Source: CAZDBA01 sp965224765 (GTDB lineage: Bacteria > Planctomycetota > Planctomycetia > Pirellulales > Pirellulaceae). Taken from it: a DNA stretch of 64,000 nt. Below the pieces are notes generated by a model. The model searched no databases. It saw nothing but the letters and a program-made list of their open reading frames with translations, and was not told the origin of the DNA. The stretch's first letter is position 1, and each line of letters opens with the position of its first letter. The stretch lies in assembly GCA_965224765.1 (NCBI GenBank), contig CBDDAC010000005.1, positions 62,001 through 126,000 of the forward strand, written 5' to 3'. Below are positions 37,051 to 46,503 of the stretch, in pieces. Position numbers and translations under genes: made by a program.

Positions 37051-38558
37051 ATTCATTACTGATTGCATTTGCCATTTCTGTTTCGTTCGTCCTTTTTCTT
37101 TTGCCGGCATTTTCTGTTTTTGCGCGATGGGTGGGGCTGGTCGATCACCCAGATAAGCAGCGCAAGCTCCATCAAGATGTGGTTCCGTTGATCGGTGGAT
37201 TGACGGTTGCCATTGGAGCGTTGGTGGGATTTCTTTGCGCCGTGTTTTTATGTCCTATTGAGTTTCACCCAGAAGACACCGTCGAGTTGTTGGGGCTCTT
37301 GCTTGGCAGTTTGGTCATCTTGGGTGTCGGTGTCCTTGACGATCGATTTTCATTGCGAGGGCGGCAGAAACTCATTGGACAGATCATTGCGGCTACGGTA
37401 TTGATACTGTTTGGATATCGTTTTTACGAGGTCGAGTTTTCCACTGTTTCGATTCAATTCGGCGTTTTTTGGTTCCTGGTTGTATACGCGTGGGTATTGG
37501 CGGCAATCAACTCGGTGAATTTGCTCGATGGTGCTGATGGTTTTGCTTCAACCGTCGGAATCGTCGTGTTTATTTCGCTTTCGATTATGGCGGTTTACGG
37601 CGGTCACGACCTGGACAGCGTGATTTGTATCGCGTTCGCTGGCGCCTTGTTGGGTTTTCTTCGATATAACTTTCCACCCGCCAAAGTCTTTTTGGGGGAT
37701 GCGGGAAGTATGCTGATCGGATTTGTGATTGCCGCGATCTCAATCCGTTGCCAATTCAAGCAGGTATCGGCTTACGCATTTTTTGCTCCAATCGCGCTGT
37801 TGGGGATTCCGTTGATCGATACAGGTGCAGCGATATTGAGACGACGCCTTACCGGGCGCAGCATTTACACCACGGATCGGGGGCATCTTCACCACGCAAT
37901 GGCCAAAAAAGGGCTCGGCCCAAGAGCTAGTTTGTTGTGGGTCGCTTTCTTGACTTCTACGACTGCGACAGGAGGCATACTTTCTTTGTTCACTCGACGA
38001 AGTGAGTTTGCAATCGCGTCTATCGGGATCGTCATTGCCGTGTTGATCGTAGGGCGGATTTTTGGTGTCGCCGAGTTCGAATTGGTGTCTCGGCGTGTGA
38101 TGGGGGTTCTGGGCTCGTTTCTTAAGGTTCCAGGTTCTGCACGGAGAATTCGGCAAAGTACCGTGCAGCTTCAAGGGCACCGAGATTGGCAATCGGTATG
38201 GGAGCAGCTTTGTGAATTCGCTGACGAGAATGATCTCCATGAAATAACGTTAGATGTCAATGCGCCTTGGATCCACGAAAGCTTTCATGCAACTCGCAGA
38301 TTGAATCAAGGGAAACATGATGCCCATGAGGAGTGGCAGTCAGAAGTGCCATTGATCGCCAGCGGACGGGTCTTTGGACGGATTTCTTTTGCAGCGTCTG
38401 TCGTTGGTCGTTTTACGCATCAAGACATTGTGGCAAACGTTATCAAAGTTAGTACTGATGTTGAAGTTTTGGTTTGCTCGATTGCTGCCGATGACGAACC
38501 CGCAGATGGAGCCAACGTGTCGAATACTGACGTCCGGGCGAAAGAAAGACAGTTCTGA
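37047..38558 (+). CDS. Undecaprenyl-phosphate sugar-1-phosphate transferase (WecA/MraY type)
   Basis: 503 residues. The first 330 form about ten membrane helices with the family motifs: DHPDKQRKLHQDVVPLIGG near 33-51, DDRFSLRGRQKL near 97, NSVNLLDGADGF near 158-169 (Mg-binding Asp), FLGDAGSMLIGF near 219, and RRRLTGRSIYTTDRGHLHHAM near 265. The soluble C-terminal 170 residues are an add-on of unknown role. It starts surface polysaccharide assembly by transferring a sugar phosphate to undecaprenyl phosphate. Coupled to the ligase upstream through an ATGA overlap. Confidence 0.9.
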   Translation: MNSLLIAFAISVSFVLFLLPAFSVFARWVGLVDHPDKQRKLHQDVVPLIGGLTVAIGALVGFLCAVFLCPIEFHPEDTVELLGLLLGSLVILGVGVLDDRFSLRGRQKLIGQIIAATVLILFGYRFYEVEFSTVSIQFGVFWFLVVYAWVLAAINSVNLLDGADGFASTVGIVVFISLSIMAVYGGHDLDSVICIAFAGALLGFLRYNFPPAKVFLGDAGSMLIGFVIAAISIRCQFKQVSAYAFFAPIALLGIPLIDTGAAILRRRLTGRSIYTTDRGHLHHAMAKKGLGPRASLLWVAFLTSTTATGGILSLFTRRSEFAIASIGIVIAVLIVGRIFGVAEFELVSRRVMGVLGSFLKVPGSARRIRQSTVQLQGHRDWQSVWEQLCEFADENDLHEITLDVNAPWIHESFHATRRLNQGKHDAHEEWQSEVPLIASGRVFGRISFAASVVGRFTHQDIVANVIKVSTDVEVLVCSIAADDEPADGANVSNTDVRAKERQF

Positions 38559-38943
38559 GCCACCACACTCCCCTGCCGATGAGGACGAGCCTCCATTGTC
38601 GACTTCAGGTGAAAAGACGTCAGTCACTTAGCAGGTGTGTTGAGTTGTTCGTGGGTTAATCGAACGATCTGCTTGCGGAGGAGAATCGCCTCTGAGTCAG
38701 GAAAACACATGCAACAAGCAGGGGCGAAAAAGTTAATGGCAGGATCCCGCCCCCACGCTTGGCGAGGCTGTGTATTGGCGCAAGAAATTTGTATAGGATC
38801 GCCTGATCGGATATAAAAACGGGTCTGTCAGCCGAATGATGCTTTGTCTGATAAGCCAGCATCTTGAGTCCAAGGTTTAGGACTCAAAAACGTTTTGACA
38901 TGTTTTACGGGTTCAGCAGAACGTATGGATTTAGGGAGCTGAA
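38559..38943. other. Intergenic region, nothing recognised
   Basis: 385 bases with no coding region I would support. It includes a GC-rich inverted repeat-like patch near 38745-38770. The promoter of the zinc-ribbon gene should lie at the right end. Confidence 0.5.
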
Positions 38944-39183
38944 ATGAGTTTGACCAGTACCTTTTTTGTGAAATCTTGTCCCGCCTGTTGTCGCACGGTG
39001 CAGATCAAGTTGATGTACTTAGGGAAACAGATTCGATGCGTTCATTGTGGACGAGAGTTTACGGCGAATGATTCGCATGGAGAATCGGCAGCTCTAGACG
39101 ATCCCGTTCAATATTGGTTGAACTATACGACTGACATCGAGCGACCGATTGTTAGTTCTTCCCTAACTCGCCGCCCGCGGTGA
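38944..39183 (+). CDS. Small zinc-ribbon protein
   Basis: 79 residues. A four-cysteine zinc ribbon is complete: SCPACCRT near 11-18 and IRCVHCGREF near 31-40. Planctomycetes use this ribbon, as in MJ0042-type motifs, at the start of larger proteins; here it stands alone with a short acidic tail. A DNA-, RNA- or protein-binding role is likely but not specified. ATG 38944 follows gggagctga. Confidence 0.7.
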   Translation: MSLTSTFFVKSCPACCRTVQIKLMYLGKQIRCVHCGREFTANDSHGESAALDDPVQYWLNYTTDIERPIVSSSLTRRPR

Positions 39184-39215
39184 ATCTATTCACGTTGGGC
39201 GGTTTCATTGCTTTG

Positions 39216-40553
39216 CTATTTTGATGAGATACGAATCAAGCCTTTTTGAGTACGGACCAAAAGATCGTTGCCGACGGGGCTTGGACTGGCCAGAACTGGA
39301 GACTCAAAATTGTACTCATGAAGTTTTTCTAGATTCTCGTCGCAACTAACCACAACCATTATTCCATCGCGGTTCGCGATATAAAGATTCCCGTTGGCCA
39401 GCAAAGGAGAGGACGAGAGGTTTCCGATTGTCCGAGTACGTTTGATAACGGAACCATCTTCTGGATTGATGGCGGACAGGATGCCACGATCGTTAGCCGA
39501 GTAAATGATCCCGTCTCGCACGACGATGGATGCCATGGTGGGAGCACTCCGCGTCGTCCATTTGATTACCGATGAATCCAGCTGTCCTTTTCCCTCTGGA
39601 ACGCATGCGACGATTTGATTGAGGTCGTATCCAGTGACGAAAACGAGCAGGTCACCAATCATGACCGGCATACCTGTTACCGAATAACCTCTACCGTAGT
39701 TTAGACGCCAAATCTCTTGTCCATCATTTGGGGCGTAGCCGCAGATCCAGTCCGCGCCGGTCACGATGACCTGTTTCTCGCCGCCAATTTCACCGACGAT
39801 CGGAGTGCAATAGGCCTTTCGGAATTCGCCATTGTTGGCTTTGATTGGGGGCCGACTGGTTCGCCAGGTCTCTTTGCCAGATTTCAGATCGACTGCGGCA
39901 ATGTACTGCTTGTCGAGACCATCACAAACAAAGATGACTTGAGAGTCAACCACAATAGGAGAGCTGCCCGGACCAACGCTGTGGTCGATGAGGAATTTTG
40001 TTTCCCATAATTTGGCCCCCGTCGTTGCATCCAGGCACCAGGTGCCATGAGCGCCGAAATGGCAGACGACTTTTCCATCGGCAATGACGGGCGTCGGAGA
40101 GGCGTAGGAATTCATCGGGTTGATTGGCTGGGGATCATCAGACTTGCCTAGGTTGATGTCGTGAAGGAGGGAGCCGGTTTCCAGGTCGACGCACAGTGCG
40201 TGGAACTCGACTGAGGCAGCTGCAGTTTTGATCTGGGCGAATTCGACATCGGCAAGTTTTTCTGCGATCTGTTCGGCTGTGGCTTTCTTTTCGAAAGCAG
40301 ACGTCATCCAGGCCTTTCCATCGACGTACACAGGAGATGACCAGCCTTTGCCAGGCAATTCGACACTCCACTTGTAATTTTCTATCGTCCATTGGACTGG
40401 CAGCTCAGCGGTGGTTGAACCGTCACCATTTTCGCCACGGAATTGAGGCCAATGATTCTCACCTTCTTGCGCCAGCATAACGTACGAATTGGTCAGCAGG
40501 ACCAGGGTTAATGCAGCCGTGAGAATGCGAGCCGGTGCAATGGGACAAGTCAT
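39216..40553 (-). CDS. Secreted PQQ-type beta-propeller protein
   Basis: About 445 residues. I chose ATG 40553 because a signal peptide follows (ARILTAALTLVLLTNSYVMLAQ). WPQFRGENGDG at the mature start is the typical WxQFRG opening of planctomycete PQQ-like propellers. Seven blades carry repeated A.D..TG..LWE/W motifs (LDATTGAKLWETKF, VDLKSGKETWRTS, NDGQEIWRLNYG). No catalytic residues of PQQ dehydrogenases are evident. It is probably a periplasmic scaffold or enzyme of unknown substrate. Confidence 0.8.
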   Translation of the reverse strand: MTCPIAPARILTAALTLVLLTNSYVMLAQEGENHWPQFRGENGDGSTTAELPVQWTIENYKWSVELPGKGWSSPVYVDGKAWMTSAFEKKATAEQIAEKLADVEFAQIKTAAASVEFHALCVDLETGSLLHDINLGKSDDPQPINPMNSYASPTPVIADGKVVCHFGAHGTWCLDATTGAKLWETKFLIDHSVGPGSSPIVVDSQVIFVCDGLDKQYIAAVDLKSGKETWRTSRPPIKANNGEFRKAYCTPIVGEIGGEKQVIVTGADWICGYAPNDGQEIWRLNYGRGYSVTGMPVMIGDLLVFVTGYDLNQIVACVPEGKGQLDSSVIKWTTRSAPTMASIVVRDGIIYSANDRGILSAINPEDGSVIKRTRTIGNLSSSPLLANGNLYIANRDGIMVVVSCDENLEKLHEYNFESPVLASPSPVGNDLLVRTQKGLIRISSK

Positions 40554-40899
40554 ATTCAATCTTTCTACGATGTTGGTTGTCAATTTTGTTTTTTGGACAG
40601 CACATATATTGCGCGAATCACGCCTTCCCTACAATGAATGTTGAATCGGACTGTGAAAGTCACAACCCAAATCCGTGATATCGTCGAGGGGTGAGCCAGC
40701 GTATTTCGAGAGTTTGGAAGAACCACAGAAATTCTTGACGAAGCGAGTTTGTTTTTGGCGCATGACCTAATACGCTGTCAATTAGGAGATTGTTTGCCTA
40801 CCAGGACGGATTCACTCGACTCGGAAAGTGGTGTTCGTTATTATGCGAGTGCAGTGTTCGAGGAATTTTGTGATATTTGTACCTTTCAGGCGTGTTGAT
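40554..40899. other. Divergent promoter region, no gene
   Basis: About 345 bases between two divergent secreted-protein genes. I see no coding region with support; it should hold both promoters. Confidence 0.5.
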
Positions 40900-42306
40900 A
40901 TGAAACGTTTCAAAAGAATATGCTTTGCGGTTTCGCTGATTTTTGCGTCGGCCGGTTGCCTAATGAGCCACGCTCAACAGTCGGCCAAATCGGCCGCTTC
41001 TGAAATTGCCACCTGTGAGAAATGCCCAGAGGGGAAATGTCAATGTGGTTCTTCCGTCGATGCGGTGTCGACGAAGGCCAAGACGAGCTCCGCCGAGAAC
41101 GAGACGTTGAAGAGTTCTCATGTTCAAACGAGTACGTTCACACCTCAAATCAATGAACAAGACGCATTGCTAAGTACATTTCGAGTATCGGAAAATGGCA
41201 ACATTGTTGCGTGCGTGTCACCTCAGAGAAAGCATATTCGTCGCGGTGCCAAAACGGAGACCCAAGGGGCAGATTACGCGGGGTATGTGCAGGTGTATTC
41301 TCCAGAGCTGGAATTGCTAAAGGAGTTTGGGCTTTCGTTTCTGCCGACGGCTTTAGATCTTGATAAAAGTGGCAACATGTTCGTCGGTGGCGGTGGAAGT
41401 GTGTATAAGCTTTCTGAGGCGGGAGAATTGCTTGCCAAATGCGAGTCACCCAACCAAGCAGGTGTGGATCTCGAAAAACTAAAGCAGAAGATACGAGACG
41501 ATTTGGACAAACAGCAAAAGCAATTGAAAAAATCCTTCGAAAGGCAGATCGCAAGTTTGACAGAACGAATCGATGAGCTCAAAGAGTCGGTCGAAGATGG
41601 GGAAGAGCTCAAAAAGCGAGATGCACGTAAACTAAAACGACTTGAGAAACAGCTCAAGGACACCGCGGCGTATCTCGAACAGAATTCCGAAGTTTCGGAC
41701 GAGCAAGTTGATGCCCAATTGAATCGATCAACAAGAGTTACAGCGATCGCTGTAACTGAAAAAGATTTGTTTGTTGCCACAAGCTCGCAAGCCGGGTTTG
41801 GCTACGAAGTCTATCGCTTTGACCAGGATATTGAAAACGGTGAAAAGGTCTTGAACGGTCTGCGAGGTTGTTGTGGGCAGATGGACATTCACGCGGTTGA
41901 AGATCGCGTTGCCGTTGCTGAAAATACGAATTACAACGTTGCCGTTTATGATCGTGAAGGAAACGAATTGAGCCGTTTCGGTGAACGATTGAGTGGAGAC
42001 AATCAAGGATTCGGGAGCTGTTGCAACCCAATGAATGTACTCTGTTGCCCCAATGGGGATTATCTGACCGCCGAGTCCAGCGTTGGCAAAATCAAACGAT
42101 TCAACGCTGACGGTGAATTGATCGGCTATGTCGGCGATGCAAAAATTGGTGGCGGATGTAAACATGTGGCGATTGGTTTTGATACCAACTTGGATCGATA
42201 TTATGTCCAGCACGAGGATTCAAACACAATTTGTGTTTTGAACAAAAAGCCCACTCAGGATGTTAAGTCAGAAGATAAGATAGATTCCACCGCTGGTGAG
42301 AATTAG
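40900..42306 (+). CDS. Secreted NHL/propeller-like protein with coiled coil
   Basis: About 468 residues from ATG 40900, chosen because MKRFKRICFAVSLIFASAGC gives a lipoprotein-like or ordinary signal peptide. CEKCPEGKCQCG near 40 is a metal- or thiol-binding patch. Propeller strands are interrupted by a coiled coil near 195-270 (KLKQKIRDDLDKQQKQLKKSF). A second set of cysteine pairs (LRGCCGQMDIHAV, FGSCCNPMNVLCC) lies near 320-390, matching known planctomycete NHL-like proteins. It precedes the phosphonate-binding-like gene by 37 bases and is probably in one operon with it. Confidence 0.7.
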   Translation: MKRFKRICFAVSLIFASAGCLMSHAQQSAKSAASEIATCEKCPEGKCQCGSSVDAVSTKAKTSSAENETLKSSHVQTSTFTPQINEQDALLSTFRVSENGNIVACVSPQRKHIRRGAKTETQGADYAGYVQVYSPELELLKEFGLSFLPTALDLDKSGNMFVGGGGSVYKLSEAGELLAKCESPNQAGVDLEKLKQKIRDDLDKQQKQLKKSFERQIASLTERIDELKESVEDGEELKKRDARKLKRLEKQLKDTAAYLEQNSEVSDEQVDAQLNRSTRVTAIAVTEKDLFVATSSQAGFGYEVYRFDQDIENGEKVLNGLRGCCGQMDIHAVEDRVAVAENTNYNVAVYDREGNELSRFGERLSGDNQGFGSCCNPMNVLCCPNGDYLTAESSVGKIKRFNADGELIGYVGDAKIGGGCKHVAIGFDTNLDRYYVQHEDSNTICVLNKKPTQDVKSEDKIDSTAGEN

Positions 42307-42343
42307 TAGGCGTTTTTTAATCCATTTTGAACGTGAGTTTGTG

Positions 42344-43237
42344 ATGATACGTTATTGTCGATTTGCACTTTGTGCTTGGTTTGTTTGTCTAGCAAGTACA
42401 TCGGTGTTCGCGCAAAACGAAGACGAGAAAGCCTTGACGCTGGTCGTCATGGATCCCCTCTGCGATCGATTGGCGTGTGACTGCGTTGAGGGCTATGCCC
42501 AGCGGAAATATGAGGCGCTGGGCGAGTACTTGGAGAAACAGACTCACCGAAAGGTAGAAGTCTTTTGGGGCGAGTCGATTCAGGCAGCTTTGGAGGAAAC
42601 GGAACGCACTCCCGATATCATTATCGGCAAACACTCCGTCGTGTTGCACAACTGTCAAGCAATTAACGTCGAAGTGAAGCCCGTTGCTCAATTGACAGGC
42701 AAGGACGGTTCTGTGATGCAAACCGGCCTGATTGTGGTTCGCAAGAACGATCCCGCAGTTACTGTGGCCGATCTACAGGGGTACCGTATCTTTTTTGGCC
42801 CGCAAGATTGTGACGAGAAATCCAAAGCTCCAATGGAATTACTCCAAACCAATGGAATCACTTTGCCTGAAGAACCAGAGGTTTCCGGGGCCTGCAGTCA
42901 AGCAGCAACCAAGCTGGTTGACCTGGATCAGGATATCAAGGCCGCAGCCGTCATTTCCAGCTACGCCGAACCTTTGCTTGCTGGTTGTGGAACTATCCAA
43001 AAAGGTGATTTGCGGGTCATCGGAATTTCTGGCGAAGTGCCCTTCGTAACAGCGTTTTTGAATGCTGAATTGTCGACTGCTTCGCAGAAATCGATCATCA
43101 GTGCATTGCTGTCTTCCGGCGATAACGAAGGCCTTGTCGAGGCACTTGAGACTCAGGCTGGATTTGTGCCGTTCTCTGAAGCAAGTGAAAAGGGCGAGCC
43201 TGCTGAAACTGAAACGACGACTACAAAAAAAAAGTAG
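42344..43237 (+). CDS. PhnD-like periplasmic substrate-binding protein, possibly fused to the next ORF
   Basis: About 297 residues from ATG 42344 (MIRYCRFALCAWFVCLASTSVFAQ, a signal peptide). LTLVVMDPLCDRLACDCVEG opens a type 2 periplasmic-binding fold; YEALGEYLEK, VEVFWGES, PDIIIGKHSVV and ADLQGYRIFFGPQDCDEKS follow the PhnD/phosphonate-binding pattern. The end is Thr/Lys rich, and an A9 tract at 43225-43233 precedes the stop. One more A would join it in frame with the propeller downstream. The ligand is unknown. Confidence 0.75.
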   Translation: MIRYCRFALCAWFVCLASTSVFAQNEDEKALTLVVMDPLCDRLACDCVEGYAQRKYEALGEYLEKQTHRKVEVFWGESIQAALEETERTPDIIIGKHSVVLHNCQAINVEVKPVAQLTGKDGSVMQTGLIVVRKNDPAVTVADLQGYRIFFGPQDCDEKSKAPMELLQTNGITLPEEPEVSGACSQAATKLVDLDQDIKAAAVISSYAEPLLAGCGTIQKGDLRVIGISGEVPFVTAFLNAELSTASQKSIISALLSSGDNEGLVEALETQAGFVPFSEASEKGEPAETETTTTKKK

Positions 43238-43254
43238 CGTCTAAGGATCCAGAA

Positions 43255-44433
43255 TTGGGTGCATGGCCGCAATGGCGAGGCGCCCATCGGAACGGAATCA
43301 CAAGTCGACTTCCGGCTTCGTTGCCCGATTCCCCTGATTTCTCCTGGCAGGTTGAATTGCCTTCGGAAGGGATCGGCGGTATCTCATCCAACGGGCAATT
43401 TGTGGTAGTGGGGTCACGGAACCTCAGAGACACGTCAGATATTTTTACCTGCCACGATCTTGAGGATGGCCGTGAAGTTTGGCGAATTGTCTATCCCGCA
43501 CTCGGGAAACTTGACTACGGGAACTCGCCGCGGGCAACCGCATCTTTTGTGGATGACAAAGTATTGCTGCAGGGCGCATTTGGCAATCTGGTCGTTGCGA
43601 ATCTGGCAGATGGCGAAATCGTCTGGGAACGAAACTTTCAGCTTGACGACGGTGCGGAGTTGCCAACTTGGGGGTTCTGTGGATCGCCTTTGATCGTGGA
43701 TGCAACGATTGAAAATGTGCGAAAGCGTCTTGTGATTATTCAACCCGGTGTCGAGGAAGCGGCTGTGGTCGCTCTTGATCTGGATGATGGTGAGCTGGTT
43801 TGGGAAATTGAAGGGAGTAGCCCCGGCTACTCTTCGATGATCCTTGCCGAAGTGCAGGGTACCATGCAGATCGTTGGATATGACCAGCGAAGAATATGTG
43901 GCTGGTCGTTGGAAGGAAAAGAGTTATGGGCGGTGACGCCTGAAATGGATGGCGATTTCAATGTGCCAACCCCCATGATGGTTGGGGAGTATCTTTTTCT
44001 AACCACAGAGAACAATGGATCCCGATTGTACGCTTTCGACGAATGGGCAACGATCATTCCAGAACCGCATGCAGTCTTTGAAGATATGGCACCTGATACC
44101 CATTCTCCTGTCGTTGTCGGCGATCTGATTTGTGGGGTGTACGATGGTGTGTTTTGTTTGAACAAAACGGACTTGAGTTTGGTCTCCAAAATGGAGGGCG
44201 ACGAGTTTTCCGTCTATTCGTCCATCATTTCTGACGGCGAAAGTCGGGTCTTGATAACGACTTTGGAAGCCAATCTTTTTTTGGCAGCTGTCCAGGGCGG
44301 AAAGTTGGAGATCGTTGACCGGCTGAAACTGTCGGATCAGGAGGTCATGGCTCATCCTGCGTTGGTGAACGGTCGTCTCGTTTTAAGGATTGGCAAAAAC
44401 CTGGTTTGCCTGGACCTGAACAACGCTGGCTAA
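43255..44433 (+). CDS. PQQ-type beta-propeller, probably the C-terminal part of the preceding protein
   Basis: About 392 residues starting only at a TTG (43255), with no ATG, no good ribosome site and no signal peptide. It begins at once with WPQWRGAHRNGI, the normal mature start of these exported propellers, followed by repeats such as DLEDGREVWRI, NLADGEIVWER and DLDDGELVWEIEG. The frame is open backwards through the A9 tract into the end of the binding protein. I therefore think it is translated as a fusion, by true sequence A10, transcript slippage or -1 frameshifting. Confidence 0.7.
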   Translation: MGAWPQWRGAHRNGITSRLPASLPDSPDFSWQVELPSEGIGGISSNGQFVVVGSRNLRDTSDIFTCHDLEDGREVWRIVYPALGKLDYGNSPRATASFVDDKVLLQGAFGNLVVANLADGEIVWERNFQLDDGAELPTWGFCGSPLIVDATIENVRKRLVIIQPGVEEAAVVALDLDDGELVWEIEGSSPGYSSMILAEVQGTMQIVGYDQRRICGWSLEGKELWAVTPEMDGDFNVPTPMMVGEYLFLTTENNGSRLYAFDEWATIIPEPHAVFEDMAPDTHSPVVVGDLICGVYDGVFCLNKTDLSLVSKMEGDEFSVYSSIISDGESRVLITTLEANLFLAAVQGGKLEIVDRLKLSDQEVMAHPALVNGRLVLRIGKNLVCLDLNNAG

Positions 44434-44701
44434 GTGTTTTTCGATGTTATGATCTTTAGTGCGAGGCCGTATGAGATTGGCATTGGGTCAGCGGATCTAT
44501 AGCGATTTTTTTTATCTAACTCGGCTTACACTCAGGCGCCGGATCCGGAGCTTGCGATGGGCCAAGATTGCGGTTTTTCGAGTTCTTGACAGGGCTCAGC
44601 CATATTTTGGGATTTCCTTTCCGAAATCTTTGAAGATTTGGTGCCTGAATGGCGATTGACATAAAACGGTTCGCAAAATACATTTTTGAGACTCGTTAAG
44701 A

Positions 44702-44775
44702 GGGCGTTTAGCTCAGTTGGCTAGAGCATCTCGTTTACACCGAGAGGGTCGGCGGTTCAAGTCCGTCAACGCCCA
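44702..44775 (+). tRNA. tRNA-Val (UAC)
   Basis: 74 bases: acceptor GGGCGTT pairs with AACGCCC, D arm GCTC..GAGC, anticodon loop TTTACAC gives anticodon TAC, T arm GGCGGTTCAAGTCCGTC. It is intact. Its 3' part (from 44754) is the left copy of the island attachment repeat. Confidence 0.95.
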
Positions 44776-44804
44776 CTTTGATGCACCTTAGGGGTTTTGT
44801 ACGC
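44754..44804. repeat. Attachment site, left copy of 51-bp direct repeat
   Basis: From the T arm of tRNA-Val through 29 bases past its 3' end, this matches 54670-54720 exactly (51 of 51). It also encodes the last residues (GVQNP) of the recombinase fragment. Such a repeat marks the ends of an integrated island. Confidence 0.92.
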
Positions 44805-45561
44805 CCTTGGGTGCATTTTTAGTTGTATTTTGCACCCTTGTGCTTGCCGGTGCAGAGTCGGATTTGGCGTCAACGTCAAAGATGGCGTTGGATTTGGCGT
44901 CGGATTTGATTACCGCGTTTTGGCCCATTTGGTCGTCGTCGAAGTCTGTGTTCTTAACTAAGGCGTAGGTCCTCATTGTCCTCATTGCCGTCGTTGGCGA
45001 ATTCCCGGCCCACTGACAGGCCCGCCTTAAGCCGTATTTATCCATCAGATCAGTCTCAGCCGTCGCACGTAGGGAGTTAAAGAAGTTTTTCCACGGGGTC
45101 TGCCCGGCCCGTTTAACGATCTTTTTTGCCATAGTGCCGGGATTTGCATCCTTGCGAATGGTTGGGAACACGTAAACCTCATCTGCCACGGCACGTTTGC
45201 GGGCTTCGACTAAATACGGTTTCACCTCATCAAGTATAGGGGCCAGTCTCGCAAACTTCCCAATTGTTCGTGTCTTGGGAAGGTCGCAAATGGCAATCGG
45301 ATAGTCGACGATCTTTCTCAAAATGTCGATCAAGATGATGTTGGTGTTCTTTACGTCGTCAGCCCGATACGGCTCTACACCTGCCAACTCACAAGCCGGT
45401 TTTATCAGGTGACGATATACACGTCCAAAGTGACCCGGTGGATAGTCGCCTTGGTCGCTTATCGGCATCATGACGAAACACTTTGGCGGCTTTTGCGATT
45501 CTTCAGTTGTGGCCTTTGGCTCTTTTGAAGCTTCGGTTTGTTTAGTTTTCTTTTTGCTCAT
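44788..45561 (-). CDS. Chimera of a TIR/deoxyribosyltransferase-like N-terminus and a tyrosine recombinase C-terminus
   Basis: 257 residues in one unbroken frame. Residues 27-94 (KCFVMMPISDQGDY, GHFGRVYRHLIKPACE, RADDVKNTNIILIDILRKI, AICDL) match the start of a TIR-like/nucleoside deoxyribosyltransferase-like family often seen in defence loci. From about 96 the sequence is the second half of a phage-type integrase (TRTIGKFARLAPILDEV, FFNSLRATAETDL with an Arg, ACQWAGNS, TY near 199 as likely nucleophile). The switch falls at about 45275. The TIR-like part lacks its end and the integrase its first Arg, so neither activity is expected. A deletion probably fused two neighbouring genes. Confidence 0.7.
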   Translation of the reverse strand: MSKKKTKQTEASKEPKATTEESQKPPKCFVMMPISDQGDYPPGHFGRVYRHLIKPACELAGVEPYRADDVKNTNIILIDILRKIVDYPIAICDLPKTRTIGKFARLAPILDEVKPYLVEARKRAVADEVYVFPTIRKDANPGTMAKKIVKRAGQTPWKNFFNSLRATAETDLMDKYGLRRACQWAGNSPTTAMRTMRTYALVKNTDFDDDQMGQNAVIKSDAKSNAIFDVDAKSDSAPASTRVQNTTKNAPKGVQNP

Positions 45562-45638
45562 GGTGCTGCTCTATCTTGTTGGTGTTGAAGCCATGATAGC
45601 CGAAAGACGCAACGTAGCAATTTGGCTTCCCCATACGG

Positions 45639-45803
45639 CTACGAAGGCACTGCTTCAGTTTCACTGTGCAACATACCAAATCGCCAGCTTGAAAAAGTCA
45701 GAAACGGTAACGCGGCAAAAGTTGATGATGCCAACAGATATGCAAAAACTAATGATAGAAACGCGGCCAAGAGGTTGGCCCAGAAAATAACTTGAGGGTT
45801 CAT
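45639..45803 (-). CDS. Possible small membrane protein
   Basis: 54 codons from ATG 45803 with aagga eight bases before it: MNPQVIFWANLLAAFLSLVFAYLLASSTFAALPFLTF is nearly all hydrophobic. The same frame continues upstream into the prpB remnant, so it may be a chance tail. Kept as a low-confidence gene because of the ribosome site. Confidence 0.35.
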   Translation of the reverse strand: MNPQVIFWANLLAAFLSLVFAYLLASSTFAALPFLTFSSWRFGMLHSETEAVPS

Positions 45804-46290
45804 TGTAGGTCCTTGTCGGGGTAATCGATCCATGGTTTTTTCGTAGTGCAGATAGTGAAGAAATTCGGCGGGTTTGCATCGAATCGTGTGATAGACGTAC
45901 TCAGCCGCTTGATTCATGGCGCGGAAGGCCGACAAAGGGTAGAGTACCATGTGAACTCCAACGTCTTTGAGTTGGTCAACTGACATCAAGGGGCTTTTGC
46001 CAAACTCGGTCATGTTGGCCAAGACCGGTACCGCCAATGACGAAGTGAACTTTTTGTACTGTTCGGAATCGGTGATCGCTTCGGCGCCCGCTTCGATGTA
46101 CCTCTGACATCGGGCCGATGGATTCTTGGAGTCATTCGCTGGCCAAGGCATCAGTGCGGGCCATGATCACAAACGCATCGTCGGTTCGTGTTCGCGTCTC
46201 AACCGAAGCAATGCTGCGATCGTGTTGACGATGGCCTTGTTGGGGCGGTGTCCACACCGTTTTGGGGTGAGTTGATCTGGGATACAACCC
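45800..46290 (-). pseudogene. Methylisocitrate lyase (prpB) remnant
   Basis: Pieces of PrpB in at least three frames: KRCGHRPNKAIVNT near 46250, TDDAFVIMARTDALASE near 46150-46190, then RYIEAGAEAI, VPVLANMTEFGKSPL and GVHMVLYPLSAFRAMNQAAE down to 45880. Indels and a stop interrupt it and the catalytic first half is gone. It was presumably brought in with the island or captured from a propionate locus. Confidence 0.85.
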
Positions 46291-46503
46291 AATCAGTTGG
46301 CAACTCTCGCACCCGAGTTCCTGAAAAGTCGAAATTCCTACGAAGTGACAGGCAGATGCCCCTATAGAAATTGAATCCAATGGCTCGCCCATGGGAGGGG
46401 CCCGCAGTGTCTACAACGCTCCAGGAATTCCGGCCCACCTACCACCAAGGAAACAGCTTCGTCCCCAAAGTTGGTAGGTTCCAATCTACAGAGGCTTGAA
46501 CGG

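Noticed and set aside
41150..42213. Several 100-170 codon frames opposite the NHL-like protein
   Set aside because: Codon composition and low-complexity serine stretches show that they are complements of the coiled-coil gene.
44459..44659. 66-codon frame before tRNA-Val
   Set aside because: Arginine-rich, no ribosome site, no family sign. The region is best read as the tRNA promoter area.
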